Assembly (NCBI GenBank): GCA_942159475.1
Contig: OW804097.1
Location: 53,898,986-53,962,985 of the forward strand
Length of the DNA stretch: 64,000 bases
From: Sthenelais limicola
Lineage: Eukaryota > Annelida > Polychaeta > Phyllodocida > Sigalionidae
Reading direction: 5' to 3'
Shown here: positions 46,901 through 59,900 of the stretch, piece after piece
Numbering within the stretch: position 1 is the stretch's first letter
Layout: every line of letters starts with the position of its first letter
Notes under the pieces: generated by a model
Databases searched by the model: none
The model's input: only the letters and a program-made list of their open reading frames with translations
Told to the model about the DNA's origin: nothing
Translations under genes and position numbers: made by a program

Positions 46901-49900
46901 TTACTGTCAGGACACATGATATAAGAATTGTATTGTAAGGTTAATATGTACACGAGAATATAGTTACACTGTATTTAATTGCAACCAATTATAACTTAAA
47001 CTCATGCAACAGTTGGTGGAAATTGTAAGCGCTTCATGTTGCTGTATCTGTTCCTTAAGGATTATTGTTATCATCTCTGTTGTTAGACTATTTTCATATC
47101 TTTTTAATGGAAGTTATAAAAACTCTTTCAATATTGTGAATCGCGTTATTCCTCTTACTATCACCCGCTAACCTTTAGGAAAAGCTATCAATTTCTCTGA
47201 TTGTGTATGGGACAATTCTTCTTCATGTGAAATGGATGTATCGATTAGTTTTCATATACTCTTGGAGGATCCTTGAGAATAGAACTCCGTAGATATGTCT
47301 CCTTATACTTAGTTTGTATATTTCTGTATAGTATGGAAATCAAATAATGTATACATAAGTATTGTATCATTATTGTCAGTTAAGCTAGCGGATTAATTTA
47401 GTAAAAAAGGAAATACTCAATTTATTCATCCAATAGTGAGAGGTGTAATCTTGGTCTGTTTCTGGGCTATACACATATATATATATAAGCATGAGTGCCG
47501 CACACAAAATACTTGTGGTGTATATGTCTACATTCTAAAATGTTAATTAATATTGATCACATGAATATAAAAGTGGTTGTTTTGAGCAGTTGCTCCGTTA
47601 TCAGCGTTCATAATGATAATAATGTATCAATAATCATATTTCGTAGTACTGGTTATCTTAAATGGATCGTGGTCTTAAGCATGACGAAAACTATAATTAT
47701 GGGATTAATCACATATCTGAGGTAGGGAAGAACTTAATTCATTGTACACAATTGCAATGGAACAAAGCTGACGTCTTTACCCCCTATTGCATTGACGAAC
47801 AGGCCAGGATCTTGGAATAGGAAACTGATGGGTGGTCATACAGTAGTAGCAGTTCGACAGGAAGGTCTACCGCCGGAAGCCATGGCACTAAAAGATGAAG
47901 CTGACTCTGTCTTGGCCAAAGTCAAGGCCGAAGTTGCACTGGAGGAAGAGGAACATGAACGGGGATTGAGAAGGTCAAAGGGAATGAACTTAAAAGAGGT
48001 ATTAAGGTTTATTTCTCTTCGAATGTTAAACCTTTGACCTCTGTTCGAATTAAACAATCCAGATGATTGTAGTATTGAAAGGACTTTTCTGAAAAGAATA
48101 GGACTTGGTTAAGGTATGTAACGCTAGAGAAATCCCAGATGTATAATTCATATACGTTCCTGAATATTGAATAAAAGTATATTGTATAAAACAAGACAGT
48201 TACTGGGTGAATGTGTCCATGCCAGAACTGTATTCCTAATGTTGAGTTTATATCTAAAAAGATTCCATTAACCTGTGCTAACTTGTTTCAGTTAAATACT
48301 TGCATCATCGATTTCTTCCGAGTCAAGTTCCATAGCTTTGATAAGGTAAGAATCACTTCTACCGGCAGTTTCTTCATATAATATAAGGTTAATTGATATA
48401 AGGTAAAGGTGAAATAATTGGAATATTAAACGTTTATACAACAACGATTTCCTACTTGAACGCAATAATATTTACTATAGTGGGCGTAAATCCAACTTAC
48501 CTACATCCATATGATTTTATTATTGACTGAATAAATATAAAATATATATATAATTAAACTAAAATATAATTTTGTGTTTTACCAGGCTTTCAAGAGTATA
48601 GATAGACGTATGACCGGAAGATTCAATGTACATCAATTTGCAGATATTCTAAAGGGGTAAGCGAAAGATCTCATGTATGTGAAATAACCATAATCATACC
48701 TTTTTGAATTGCTTATGGTGTTGGATGGAAACATGGTGGACGTCAAAGTTTGTATTTAATATGGTTCAACATCAATGTTATGGTGCTATGAAATATGAAA
48801 AAAATTATCATCTATATTCTTTTATGTGAATAAAATCAGTCAATATTAAAGGACAAATTGCCAACATTGAGGGGCTACTGGCATACTGTTTGGTACATAA
48901 TTCCGAGACAAAGCCGAGGGGTTATGCCAAACAGTGCACCAACAAGCCCGAAATTGAGGTTAATAATCCTTTTAGTATCTGCCTAAGGTGGTGATACTGA
49001 TAGCTCCAGACTGTTCAAGGCAAGACTAATGTTCAGTAGGGAACACTTTTCTAATAGTGATTGCAGCAGAATAAAGAGTTAACCTTGCATGTCTACTTAC
49101 AGTTGTGGACTAAACTTACTGCCAGATGAAGTTGAACTATTGTGGGAATCATTACCGGTGTCTGGAGACAATATGCTGGCTTTCCCAGCTCTCATCCGCC
49201 ATATAAACTCACTAAACAGGGGCCCACCTTTCATTACCGACAAAGTTCCCATGGGTAGGTCAATTCTTACACCTTATCCTATTTTTTTCATTTAAATTTC
49301 CTCATCTGGATGTAGCTATGGATCGGTGCATAACCAGTCAAACTGCTATGATTAAATTTTAAATCAATATAGTTTTGAATTGTCATACGTATACAATTAT
49401 CTGCCATGCTTTCATAGTTGCCGATTTAGTGAAATAAGATATGGGATTTCATCAATCCAGCTTTAGTTTTTCGCCAATATTGATTCTTTCCAACAAAATG
49501 GTTTTGAGGCTATTTAAGAAAATATACAATATGTTTTTTAGATTTCTGTTATGGGCAACGTAAGTGTAGGCTTGTATTTGATGTGTGAACGTGATGTGAG
49601 CAAAATATTAAGAGCGAAATCGTACACTATGTTAAAGATTTCTTGTGTACCTCGTCAGTCAGAAAAATGCATGCAATTCGATTACGTGTGACAGCAATTG
49701 AAACTAACTTACTTGATTAATACTTATGTGTTGTTGATTTGCATGTTTAAGTGCTTTGCTATTGACAATATGGGAACTCATTATTCGGCCATGCAATGGT
49801 GATCAGTTGATCAAAAAGGTAAAAAGAAGTAAGAGTGAAAATGTTTGGTCAAGCCTCTGCATGAGACGAGGTTATAGGAGATATCTAGGAATGTTATGGG

Positions 49901-52900
49901 CACTACAATTGTCAATAAATGGGATAAAAGATGATAAAATAAGTGAGCCAAAGGCGTGAAGAAACAGAAAGATTTCCTTGATCCCCCTACAGGTAAAACC
50001 CCACCAATTAAAGTCTTAAAACCCTAATGGCGTTATAATCTTCAGGTATTTGACTTGAGGATAAAATGCAAAGCAGCCAATTTCTCCAAGTACATGTATT
50101 GTGCAATGTAGCTAGCTAGAGAAAAGAATTTGATGTTGAGTCGAGTTGCCTGATTTCCAACGGAGTTATTTGTGTTTTTTACCATGAGTGATCCCAATAA
50201 CATGTTACTTGGTGTGCAATACAACAGATTCAGCCGCGAGGGAGTGTGTGTTTGTTTAATGATTCTAGCCTTATGTAGATACCAGAAGGTACGTGATGTA
50301 TGAATAACAGCTAAAAACATACGATTCCATAAATTTGTAGCTAATTCTATATACATAATCTCTGCTTGCTTACCTCCCAGGAAAGAAACACACACTAATG
50401 AACCATATTCTCATTATGCAGAGGATTCCTCAGAACTTATCGAGAATGCGAGACAGACAATGAAGGAGAGGCGAGAGAGAAAAGAACTGAACCACGAAAA
50501 CTTCACCCAGGAACCAGTGACAAAAATAGAGATATCTACAGTTAATAGCGAACAAGTATTAGAGCAAATGAGACCAGATGTTAGTTATGATTTTTTTTAC
50601 ACAAATGTGTTTATAAAGGCAGTTCCTAATTAATTTGTTTACAAATCAATATTAATTTTTTCCCATTGTAACAATAAATTCCAATATATATAGAGTTTTA
50701 ATAAGCTACAATTATTAGTGCTAAGTACATTGTTTCTGTTCCATACGAGTCCCTCGTTTCATTTGCCAAAGGAGTTTACAATTGGCTTTTAAAATATCAG
50801 AAAAATCTGGCTAAACTACTTAGATTCAAGATTCAACTAATTTAAAATTTACTTATAGCAGGGGCATGTACAAACTTACTTATATCTCCTTATCTCCAAA
50901 ATTCCTTGACTTGCAGGTTACAAAACATTGGGAGAAGTTAAAAACTCTGCTCAGACACATGGATCCCAAGGGTAAAACAGTTGTAGCTCCAGCAGACATG
51001 AGAGACGTGTTCCTCATGTTGCGATTCTCACTTGCACCTGGTGATATGGACGCCTTGCTAAATAGATTCATACAGGATGAATCTGGCATGTAAGTGATGC
51101 AACAATATATGACTTCGTTGAAGGAATTAAAAACAACATAATACATTTATTTCCATACATATCAAATTGCAACTCATGTAATATTTTGTAGAAAATATAT
51201 TGAAAACAAAAGGAATCAACAGCGTATTTACAGATGGTCCTATTAGATGTATTGGCTTTAATAGAGATAAAAATTAAAAAAATAACAGACTGAACAGAAT
51301 ATTCATCATTCATGGTTAACGCTCTCGTCCATGTTTGCCTTAACAATCTGAACTGTTAATTGTCAATTTTCATTCATAACTGCAGGTTTAAATACATGGA
51401 CTTTTTGAAGTACTTCACAACACTGCGGTCTGCTGGGCCAAGTAGTATGTCATTTGGACTATCCAATAAGTTGGAAAATAAGGTAAAATATATTTTATCT
51501 TATACCAAAGCAATCATTTTATATTGTAATGAATTGAGCATTGTTTGTGATAAAATTGAATTAACCTAAGATTGTTAGGAACTGCCAATTATCCATGTTC
51601 AACAAAAAAGCGTAAAATCAATACTTTTAATCTATTTATCATGGCACTTCATTTTCATGACTTCATAATCTTTTATCCAGAGAATCGAGTCTGAATGAGA
51701 ATGTCTGGTATTGCTCATATCTTTTTATTGTTAAAATTAGACTATCTTACAGAATCATAACATTGGTGCGGCTTTTGGATGATCTTTCTTTTAAAAATGA
51801 ATCTAATTTCTAGTATTTAGTGTAGCACACAACTGATAGGCAACACTTCCTTATGGATACTTTTCACTTATGTTCTGATATCTAGCGTTCCATTAGATAG
51901 TCAAGTGTATTGGTGATCGATGTACGACATGCCAGATTTTAAAGTTTAGAATAATAACTTAACACTTTAAAGCTTGCACCTTTAATATCACAATCAATCG
52001 AATCACATATTTCAAGTCAAAGTCCCTATTCATAGGGGCACCTAATTAATTACAGGCTTTGATTATGGCGGTGTGGGATGCAACAGAACACTGATGATGA
52101 TTAAAGTACTATTTCAATAATATCAAGAGTTATTAGGTTAGAAGATGTGCTCATGCGGACTAATATTTTCCTAACTGTTGCTCTGCTTCGGGTGTTTCTA
52201 AGTGCAATTTATGTGTAGGAATGGACTATGGAAAGAAGAGTGTGAATTATCGAATACCTATCGCGTACAAACTAGAGTACTGACTAGAGCGGCTTTTTAT
52301 CTCCCTATATTTCCCATAGGAATTATCATACATTGTTCCGTAGCATGATACATAGAAGGGTCACATTGACAGAATGCGACATCAATATCGAGCTATATAT
52401 TATTTATCTCCAAAATCACAGGGGACTTTTCTTTGGGCATATTATACATATTTATATAGACTGATATCATTTTTCAGATAATCAGGGTTTTAATCAATAC
52501 CTCCTCCATCAATTAAAAGTAATGCAATTTTAATCTACTGGTTATAATTTTTTTTACACAAACATGACGAGGTAGAGCAAACCTTACATATCCTATCAAG
52601 GACATACATGCCATTTTAATATCTTAATATATCCTCTGAACGGTTCTAGGACTTCCCCCTGGAATCCCTACCCACTGGGCCTTTTCCCCCTACGACTCCC
52701 CCCTCCCTCTCGCCATATATATTTATCAATTTTGTATGAGTTGTTCTCTAGCGTTTTTCCTGCAAAGTAATATAACTTATATAGAATGACCCTATATTTC
52801 AGATTGCGAAGGAATCAAAGAGTTTGAAGAGAGCTTTTAAGAAGGCCGATCCTGGTGGACATGGATATCTGAATGTAGATGGTTTTAGACAGGTGCTGGA

Positions 52901-53009
52901 ATCAGTAGGAATCAGCATCACTGGAGAGGATGTTTTCAGAATTCTATCTGAGCTTGACCGAGATATGTCTGGGAAGATATCATATGATAGATTTCTCAAC
53001 AAAGTATGA
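30784..53009 (+). CDS. EFCAB6-like: Multi-EF-hand protein, EFCAB6-like (23 exons, 967 aa)
   Basis: Exons: 30784-30918, 31651-31852, 32444-32499, 35413-35510, 36639-36705, 37055-37194, 37465-37602, 40781-40922, 41647-41709, 42318-42389, 43566-43688, 44169-44317, 44437-44550, 44806-44925, 46404-46580, 47803-47998, 48292-48345, 48586-48656, 49103-49254, 50422-50579, 50917-51089, 51386-51482, 52803-53009. All have AG/GT borders and matching phases, and total 968 codons with stop. The N-terminus (about 1-130) is basic and Ser/Pro-rich. EF-hand-like pairs follow at about 132-186, 235-300, 413-500, 540-600, 665-757, 810-885 and 900-967. Most loops are degenerate; the last ([14 protein letters not shown]) keeps D1, D3, S5, G6, I8 but has Arg at position 12. 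EFCAB6 is an axonemal doublet microtubule protein in mammals and longer (about 1,500 aa). The family call rests on architecture; EFCAB5 or another EF-hand repeat protein is possible. Confidence 0.85.
32534..32886. mobile_element. MITE in EF-hand gene intron 3
   Basis: About 350 bp with imperfect inverted ends (CCCCTTTCACACTACA at left; TGTAGCGTGAAATGGG at right). The interior is rich in CGAATCGAATCG and AAGCGCTTT words. Non-coding; it looks like a hAT-type or similar miniature element, but no clear target duplication was identified. Confidence 0.65.
33433..33525. repeat. G-rich tract
   Basis: Many GGGG and GGTTGGGG runs on the plus strand over about 90 bp, enough G runs for quadruplex formation. 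It lies in intron 3 of the EF-hand gene. Confidence 0.6.
34607..34975. repeat. Three spaced copies of an 18-bp motif
   Basis: GTCATGATACGCGACGGC (34,618), GTCACAATACGCGACGGC (34,799) and GTCACGATACGTGACGGC (34,955) lie in the same orientation, 181 and 156 bp apart, in AT-rich intron. The first two also share CCGATTTT upstream. They may be remnants of a degenerate tandem array or a binding-site cluster; function unknown. Confidence 0.6.
38202..38614. mobile_element. MITE with about 40-bp inverted ends
   Basis: The left arm ATATGTGATCCGTTTTAGG, then AAAATGAGTCATGAGTCGC, is mirrored at the right (GCGACTTATGACTCATTTTC, then CTGAAACACATCACATAT). About 410 bp overall with a non-coding AT-rich centre. 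It lies in intron 7 (37,603-40,780) of the EF-hand gene, where I see no other feature. Confidence 0.85.
43871..43938. repeat. (TA)34 microsatellite
   Basis: An uninterrupted run of 34 TA units in the intron between exons 11 and 12 of the EF-hand gene. Frames across it (Tyr-Ile repeats) are artefacts. Confidence 0.95.
45225..46170. repeat. Long-period tandem array split by an insertion
   Basis: Units containing TTATCAGTTAAAATTAAAA, TTGTGTTGGTGCAAGG, ACAATATCTGA and GTGCACCAACCTCGG (or GTGCACTAACCTCGG) repeat at roughly 150-180 bp from 45,225 to about 45,560 and again from 45,955 to 46,170. The middle (about 45,560-45,955) is foreign, with a foldback and a direct repeat of a CATTCAATACTGAGGCCCCG block (about 45,574 and 45,836). 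A related GGCGGACATCAT word occurs at 60,160. All lie in intron 14 of the EF-hand gene. Confidence 0.7.
45735..45818. repeat. Foldback with about 36-bp arms
   Basis: The left arm ACTTATAGGACTCGTTGCCG, then CACGACGCGTAAATAAAGG, faces the right arm CCTTTATTTACGCGCCGTGC, then GGCAACTCGTCCTATAAGT, with only ACTCGA between them. It forms a near-perfect hairpin inside the insertion that splits the tandem array. Confidence 0.9.
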
Positions 53010-54692
53010 AGTTGCCTGCATGCGTATATATGTAAATAGAAATGCGATTATCCATAATGATATTCAATATGTGGTTTTGCATAATTATTTAATGGGTTAA
53101 CATATTTATTTCACCATTTATTATTTTAAGTAACATATTTGTCATTTTAAAGGAAAACAATATTTTCCCTGTCATCTTTTATGGTACCTCACGTTGTATA
53201 TTACTCAATTGTAGAGTGGCCTATGCAATATTTTGGTGAACAGACTTATTCTAGTGCATCATACACATACAATTATTTTATCTTTTCCTGTACACAAACT
53301 GAGGAAGGACTTACCGTGCGTTACTTATATATATATTCATGAACTTTCACAAGCACAGTCACACTCGCTCTGTCCCCTCCCTCTTTCCATTGAGACTCGT
53401 GCATCACATGAATTGGGCATTAATCCAAAACCATGATTAATTTCATTAGAAGATTAAGATAATGCGAGGGAGGACTAGTGGTATTTATATCGATTAGACC
53501 GCTGGTAATAGATTATTTCATCGATACTCAAGCTGCGGTGATTCCGGGTGAAAATTGAGATGGTATACTGTAGTTCGGTACATGAACTTCGATCAAGACC
53601 ATTTTTGTCAGTGGATGACTATAATAAGTAACAAGTTGTGTAACGTGGCATTGCTATTTTTTAGACATTTGAAAAATGAACACCGCAATTTTTGAGAATC
53701 TACAAGATATTATGTGTAGTAGTACTACTTCATTTGTATCCTGCATTTCATTTTCCCATTGTAAATATTGGGTGCATATTCTTAGTATATTATCAAACTA
53801 CCTTTGTATTTTTCATACAATGTCAAAGGACCCTGTGATAAAGCCTGTGATGACATCTATATATCTGAATTATTTTGTATAAAGCGGTCGTTCTATGCTA
53901 CAAATATTTTCCATAGCATCTTACATCTAATGTAACTTTGAGTTGTGTAACCTATACAGAGACAAATATATACGACTATTTTAAACATCTTCTATATTTA
54001 TTTTCTATATTTGCTTCAATGTGGGATCATAGAAAGAGAAGAAATGGGAAACCTTTTCTTTTGGAGAAAATTCCAACCTTTATTTCTATACACCATTGTG
54101 TACACATCAGTAACGTATTGATGGCAAAATACCATCTACTTCCCAACAACCAGAATACAAAGCTCAAGCAGAGGTGAAATCTAAAGCGCATTAATAACAT
54201 ATTTACAAAACATTGGGTTATTAACAGCTACTTTAAGGATATTGTATAATTATTGGTCTGGTTTCTATAATAACATATGTCTGATACTCAACTAGGGACT
54301 AAACAAACATGATTATGCTCGAATCCTTTGATTAAATAACTTTCAATATAAAAATCACTCAATCTACCCTGTCTATGTATTTTCATGTCTCAAGCATGTT
54401 TTTCTAATGGCTCATTCCAGTGGCTCAGTCTTAGATTGGCTTAGTCTTAGATCTAGTGCCTTTATGGGATTATACAACATCCCATACTAATTTATACATG
54501 ATTCAGAAGTTCACAAAAGAATATATCAAAAGTAATTCTCAATTCATCAATCACAAGGAGGTAAGCGTTCTAGCTTAGGATCACAAACTTGGACACCATA
54601 TACGTTCCAGGATGCATGGTAGCCATTACATTATGTATCTATCTATATGTATTAAAATAGTCTCCGTACATTACATAGATAGTACCAGGGTG

Positions 54693-54912
54693 GTATACAT
54701 ATTTTACTATCATAAGAGAGCGCAATGCATAACCTACAACTATACAACAGGAGGTGAGCATTTCCATTCAAGTGCGGAAGACAGAATTAAGAATATCTAC
54801 TATGTATACATATTTTACTATCATAAGAGAGCGCAATGCATAACCTACAACTATACAACAGGAGGTGAGCATTTCCATTCAAGTGCGGAAGACAGAATTA
54901 AGAATATCTACA
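54693..54912. repeat. 111-bp tandem duplication
   Basis: Two adjacent copies, apparently identical by eye, beginning GTATACATATTTTACTATC and ending AGAATATCTAC. The unit is a multiple of three, so the plus-strand frame over it (54,612-54,968) shows a 37-residue repeat. That frame has no other sign of being a gene. Confidence 0.9.
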
Positions 54913-56017
54913 GGTACCTATCGTGTCCCTTACCTATTTTGCAGAAGCACAATATATTGGGAAAATGATTTCGTTATAAACAATTTCCTGCTATAGTAGC
55001 AATCAAGCCATTTGAAGAGAATTATGAGAAGAAACTAGAGTTCCGTGATAATGTCGTATTAATGACACGGTTATTGATGAGAATTCAAGGCAAGGTATAA
55101 TGAACAAAATTCATATATACTAGTCTCAAATGGCGAGTACGGAAACATCGTATTATTCTTGACACTTCTCGGTACCCAGAGCAGAAGTTATTATAGGCCT
55201 ATATCTATTCCAAGAAAGCAAGAAGGTATGTCACTGTTTTTGTGAAGAACTGATATGAATATTTTCTTATTGATAGTTGTTACACGAGTGCATAACTTCC
55301 ATCCATATATCTGAAGGTTATTCTGTCTAGTTCAAGCCAAAACTATAATGACAATATGAAAGTACACCGAAATGTGTATAATTGTGAGTGAGTATAGAAA
55401 TCTTTGGTCAAGTCATAATGTATTAAACCTACGGACTATTCCACCAGGACAACATTAAAATCCCAAAAAGAAATGATTACAATAGTTTTTAATATACGAA
55501 GGTTTTTTTTATTTCAAAGCAATTTTTCATAGAATAAAGTAAAACCACCAAACAATGTATGTGACGGAAGACCTGAACATGTTTCAGAGACATACGACCC
55601 TTTTGTCAAACTAAAATTTAAAGACAAATAAAAGATTATTCAATTCAATTCAATGCCGGGCATGGACGGTTTAGTACTGAAAGAAATAACGTGAAACATG
55701 AGATAGCTCAAATGGATCTACATATTTCGTACATGTTACGCTAGAATATATAAAGGCACCGAATACACGTACACCTGATTGAGTTCTATATAGTCAGACC
55801 CCTTTAATTCACAATTCACAAATTAATTACCAATAAAACGAATGATAATACCAAAGAAATATTTTACCACTTTATCCCCACATATAGACCAATCTAAAAC
55901 ATACATTTGATTTGTTGAACTGTAACATGTAAAATATGGTTTGTTCAAATATTGGAATATTCGTGAACTTAAATTTAGGGCAAAATATTGGTGGGAGGAA
56001 CCAAATATCTATAGAGG

Positions 56018-56033
56018 GGGGGGGGGGGGGGAG
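56018..56033. repeat. G homopolymer run
   Basis: About 16 consecutive G on the plus strand, flanked by AGA and AGTCTGAC. A similar run of about 14 G is at 60,250-60,263. Confidence 0.85.
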
Positions 56034-56201
56034 TCTGACTGTCTTCCATTTTATTGTAGCAGAACTGTATGGTTTTCATTTCCATATAATTGAAGGATGA
56101 ACAGGGCTAAAAATATTATGAAAAAATGTAGGTTTACGTTTGTTTTGAGGTTATTTTGCGCCCTTAGCAATAGTCAGTCATATCAAGTGACGTGTTTGGT
56201 A

Positions 56202-56273
56202 GGCGCTTATGGGACTCAAACCCAGTACCCCTTCAAGCCTGTGGTTCAAGTCCACCGCCTTAACTCCTGCGCC
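56202..56273 (-). other. tRNA-Ser-like relic or SINE head
   Basis: The minus strand reads GGCGCAGGAGTTAAGGCGG, an A-box-bearing D arm like tRNA-Ser, then GTGGACTTGAACCAC (anticodon-arm-like with TGA), then a T arm GGGTTTGAGTCCC and closing GCGCC. At 72 nt it is too short for serine tRNA, the anticodon stem is altered and only five acceptor pairs remain, so a tRNA-derived retroposon or pseudogene is likelier than a working gene. Confidence 0.5.
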
Positions 56274-56961
56274 AACCCGACGTCTCAATTTATGTTCGGA
56301 TTATCACAAGATTAAGCTACCAATTCTTGCCGATCACACACATATACCGGTATGTATATATATATATTACACATGGCTGGAGAGTTACACTCCCCATTAC
56401 ATGGATGGAAGCAAAGCATAGCTCTTTATATCCTTAAGATAGAAAGGATATTTCATTTCTAGAAAGCCAAGCAAAACACTTTTTTTAATATTTAACATTG
56501 CTTGCTGAGTACCTTATTAACATCATCCTCACTTAACAGATGAGGGAGAGGAAAAAGACCTCCATTAAACATTTAGACGCAAAAAATTTGCATCTTTATC
56601 TAAAATAGTTTTTCCAGCTTGTTAAATACAGGGCAAAACACACATTTACAATGACAGGACATACATATGAGAAATCTCCCACTTGTGTCCACAAACCCTA
56701 GTTGTGACATGAAGAAAAAACAGAAATCACATTATTATAGAGCTCTCGTCCTCATAAAGTACAGAACATTCACACACAATCTTGGGGACTGGGCACTTTG
56801 AACTGAATAAAGACTTAAATATCATAACAGCACTAGTTTCAGGCAATGAAGTGAGCTTTTCTTTTAGCGAGAGAGATTCTAGTGAATGATATATACCTGA
56901 CTACATGTACATGTACAAAGATAGACAATAGTGCCTTATGAGTGAACTTTGTTCATCATGA

Positions 56962-59900
56962 CTAAACATCTGTGTCATCTTCGGGTGGACGGCCGTTAGG
57001 AGAGCCAGAATCATCCGCGGCATTCAAATTACCCCCAGCGATTACGAGGTTTCTCATTCGATGCCTGATACCAGAAAGCTCATCGTCGCTGAGATTGTCT
57101 TTGTTGCCGCGAGCAATCTTGAGCTCTGTCTTGAGAATGATGTTATTTGTCAGGTATGCTTCTCGACGGACCTGTTCCCTCAGTTTCCTGGGCATGTCAG
57201 GAATGATGTAGGCCAGGGCGCTTGATAGCACGATCACAACATTCTGTAAGGTTTATTCAGATAATTCAGAAAATTGTATATCATAGTTCAGTGTTCCATG
57301 GTGATTCATAATGATGATAACTAAAATGATGATGATTATAAAAAGATGACTGATGATAGTATTTTCCCAAAGAATGATGATACATTTTCCATAATAAATT
57401 AAAAAATAATATGGATAACAAAAAAAGAATACTGTAAACGTATTAATGTTCGCGCAATATTTATTTTCGCTATTTCAGCGAACCCACCTTTGTGCGTGAA
57501 AATAAATCCTGCGCAAAAGGTATAATTAAGGCATAAACAAGGTGTGAGACTTCCTTGCTGCTCGAATTTAAAAGGCAAAAGGTGACAAAGTACTTAGTGC
57601 GCGAAAATTTATCTGCGCGAAAATAAATACGTTTACAGTATAAAATATGATATAACAACCACAGAAAGAAAAACAGCATGAAAAGAATATATTTCCCAAT
57701 TAAATAATGTTTGAACACCAGCAGTATCTATTATTAATCTGGTTTCCCTTGAAAGCGCTACATGAGTCTATTAATTCTTAATGACACAGTGGTCTAAAGC
57801 GCTCGATTCGAATCGAATGGTTCCAAAGGGTAAATGTCTTTGTCAAAATGTCTCTCTCCGAAGAATAAAACAAAAAATGACAACAATTTCAATAATTCGA
57901 ATTGCATCCTTAGCAGATGTTGACTTACCCCCATTTCACTCACTGCAAAACAGTTTTATGAGTGGAATAAAGGTATGATAATTTAATATTAAAGAAATAA
58001 ACGATATAAACTAACCTCAAAGACAACAATAAATATAACTTGGGCGGCCACGATGTGCCAGTATTCTTCAGTGTATTTGTAAGGTCTCGCTGCCCAAGGT
58101 GGATGTCTGAAACCTTGATATCTGCAAATAATAAAAGCAATATTATTAAACCAATCCATTAATTAAACCATTTATAAAGGTTGTGGTCTTCTCAAATAGA
58201 CGTCTTCCAGACCATGCCTAGCTTCTTTCCTTGTCTTTGTTACACTACTACTAAAAATAGCTACCAGAGCAATAGCACAAAAATCTGGGTTTGCAACTTT
58301 TTTTATTGAAAAAACTTTCGAGATATTCAGGATGCTAAACTTCTATATGATTATTTCCCAGATTGGTGGCTTTCCATGTTGAGTTTGTCTATGAATACTT
58401 TACCTGCATGAAGTAATTTGGAATGTGAAGCAATTAGAAGCAAAGCTTACCGGCAGAATTTGAGGTCAGTCCATTTGTCTTCAGGGTCTTCAAAGCGTGT
58501 CATATTGGTGAAGTCATTGACGTCGAAGTAGGAGAGACTGTTATTGACGTAACCCCTGAGCGTCCCGTCAGGACTGTACCACTTCTGTACGTAGACAAAG
58601 CGGTTGATGAAGCCTGATGTGACCGCAATAATTGTGGCCTGCAATAAAGAATGGATACTGGATATAGACTCAATAAAAATTTTCTAAAAAAAGATAGGTA
58701 CAAACTGGAACAGTTGTCTTTAGCTATTTATTCTGGTCATGGCACCAAGTCTAGTCACCCTAGGGAGGAAAGACTGGGCCGATCAAGGTGGGAATCAAAC
58801 CCATGGTCCTTCACCATTCTACTACACATCACTATATTCATGTTGTGTTCGAGGAGAATAAACTCGAAACAGTGATAACAGAAAAAAGCGCCATAAGAAA
58901 TATATGTTTGATTTTGGAGGATTAGTAACATTTCGGGAACACATTTATCTACACGTTGTTCACCACATTCATCAACACTATGATGAAATACTACAGTAAC
59001 TTTCACTTCATTACAAGCTGACTTAGCTGAGTATAGGATAAACAAATACTATGGACCTTCTTTATGTATGTTTAATATAGTTTACTTACATTAGACAAGA
59101 CAGCAATGCGGGATAGAACGTAGAGGATGTCATACCAGATACCTGCAAATTGTAGATGTGAAATCATAGATTAATTGGTCGAATATTTAATTTTCGAACA
59201 AGATGAACAATAAGGGGAATGTCCTCCATCGTTGGGGTTGGGTTGGGTTGGGGCTACAGTGTCACCTGTACGCTCACAAATATATTATGAGAAGGTACAT
59301 TTTAGGATGTTATGATATATATATCAAAATATATACAGTGGACCCCCGCTTAAGCTTAGAGCGATTTTTGGTCGCATATTGGGATGATTGCTTTACTGGA
59401 TATGTTCTCTTATGATATCGTATCACCTTAGTGGGACTGAGCAAAACTGATCGATATTACGGGTTAGTCGCATTACCGAGATGGTGCTTATGCGTGACTC
59501 TACTTGAATTGAATGAGCAAGATAAGTTATAATGTGTATACATCAGTGTATATCAGTGGGAGGCCTTAAGGTATGTCAGCTATTAATTTCTTGTTAGGAA
59601 GTTGACCACAAATCCAATGTGAAAGCAAGAAATACAAATATTATTTACCGATATTTTGGGCCTGTCCGGCTAGAGGTCGTTGTAGCTGGGTGACAAACTT
59701 GTTGGCGTCTGCTCTGATCTCTATGATGTTGTTTAGGAGAGCAAATAGCGGAGCGAGGGGGAAGGCGGCCACAAAAATAGTGACGAATCCATATTGCAGC
59801 ACTGAAACAAAGATTAATGGACTTTATTAATTACAAGATGTTCAATAGAAGAAAACAATGTTCTTATGGAGGCAGAGAATCGTACTTCATATAAATTTCA

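Larger units (their letters stand above)
53010..56961. other. Intergenic between convergent genes
   Basis: AT-rich sequence between the stop of the EF-hand gene and the stop of the anoctamin gene on the other strand. It holds the 111-bp tandem duplication (54,693-54,912), a G-run (56,018-56,033) and a tRNA-like relic (56,202-56,273). No coding signal beyond these was supported. Neither gene has an obvious AATAAA close to its stop. Confidence 0.6.

Noticed and set aside
58740..58835. tRNA-like B box (minus strand GGGTTTGATTCCC)
   Set aside because: No convincing A box at the right distance and no acceptor stem.
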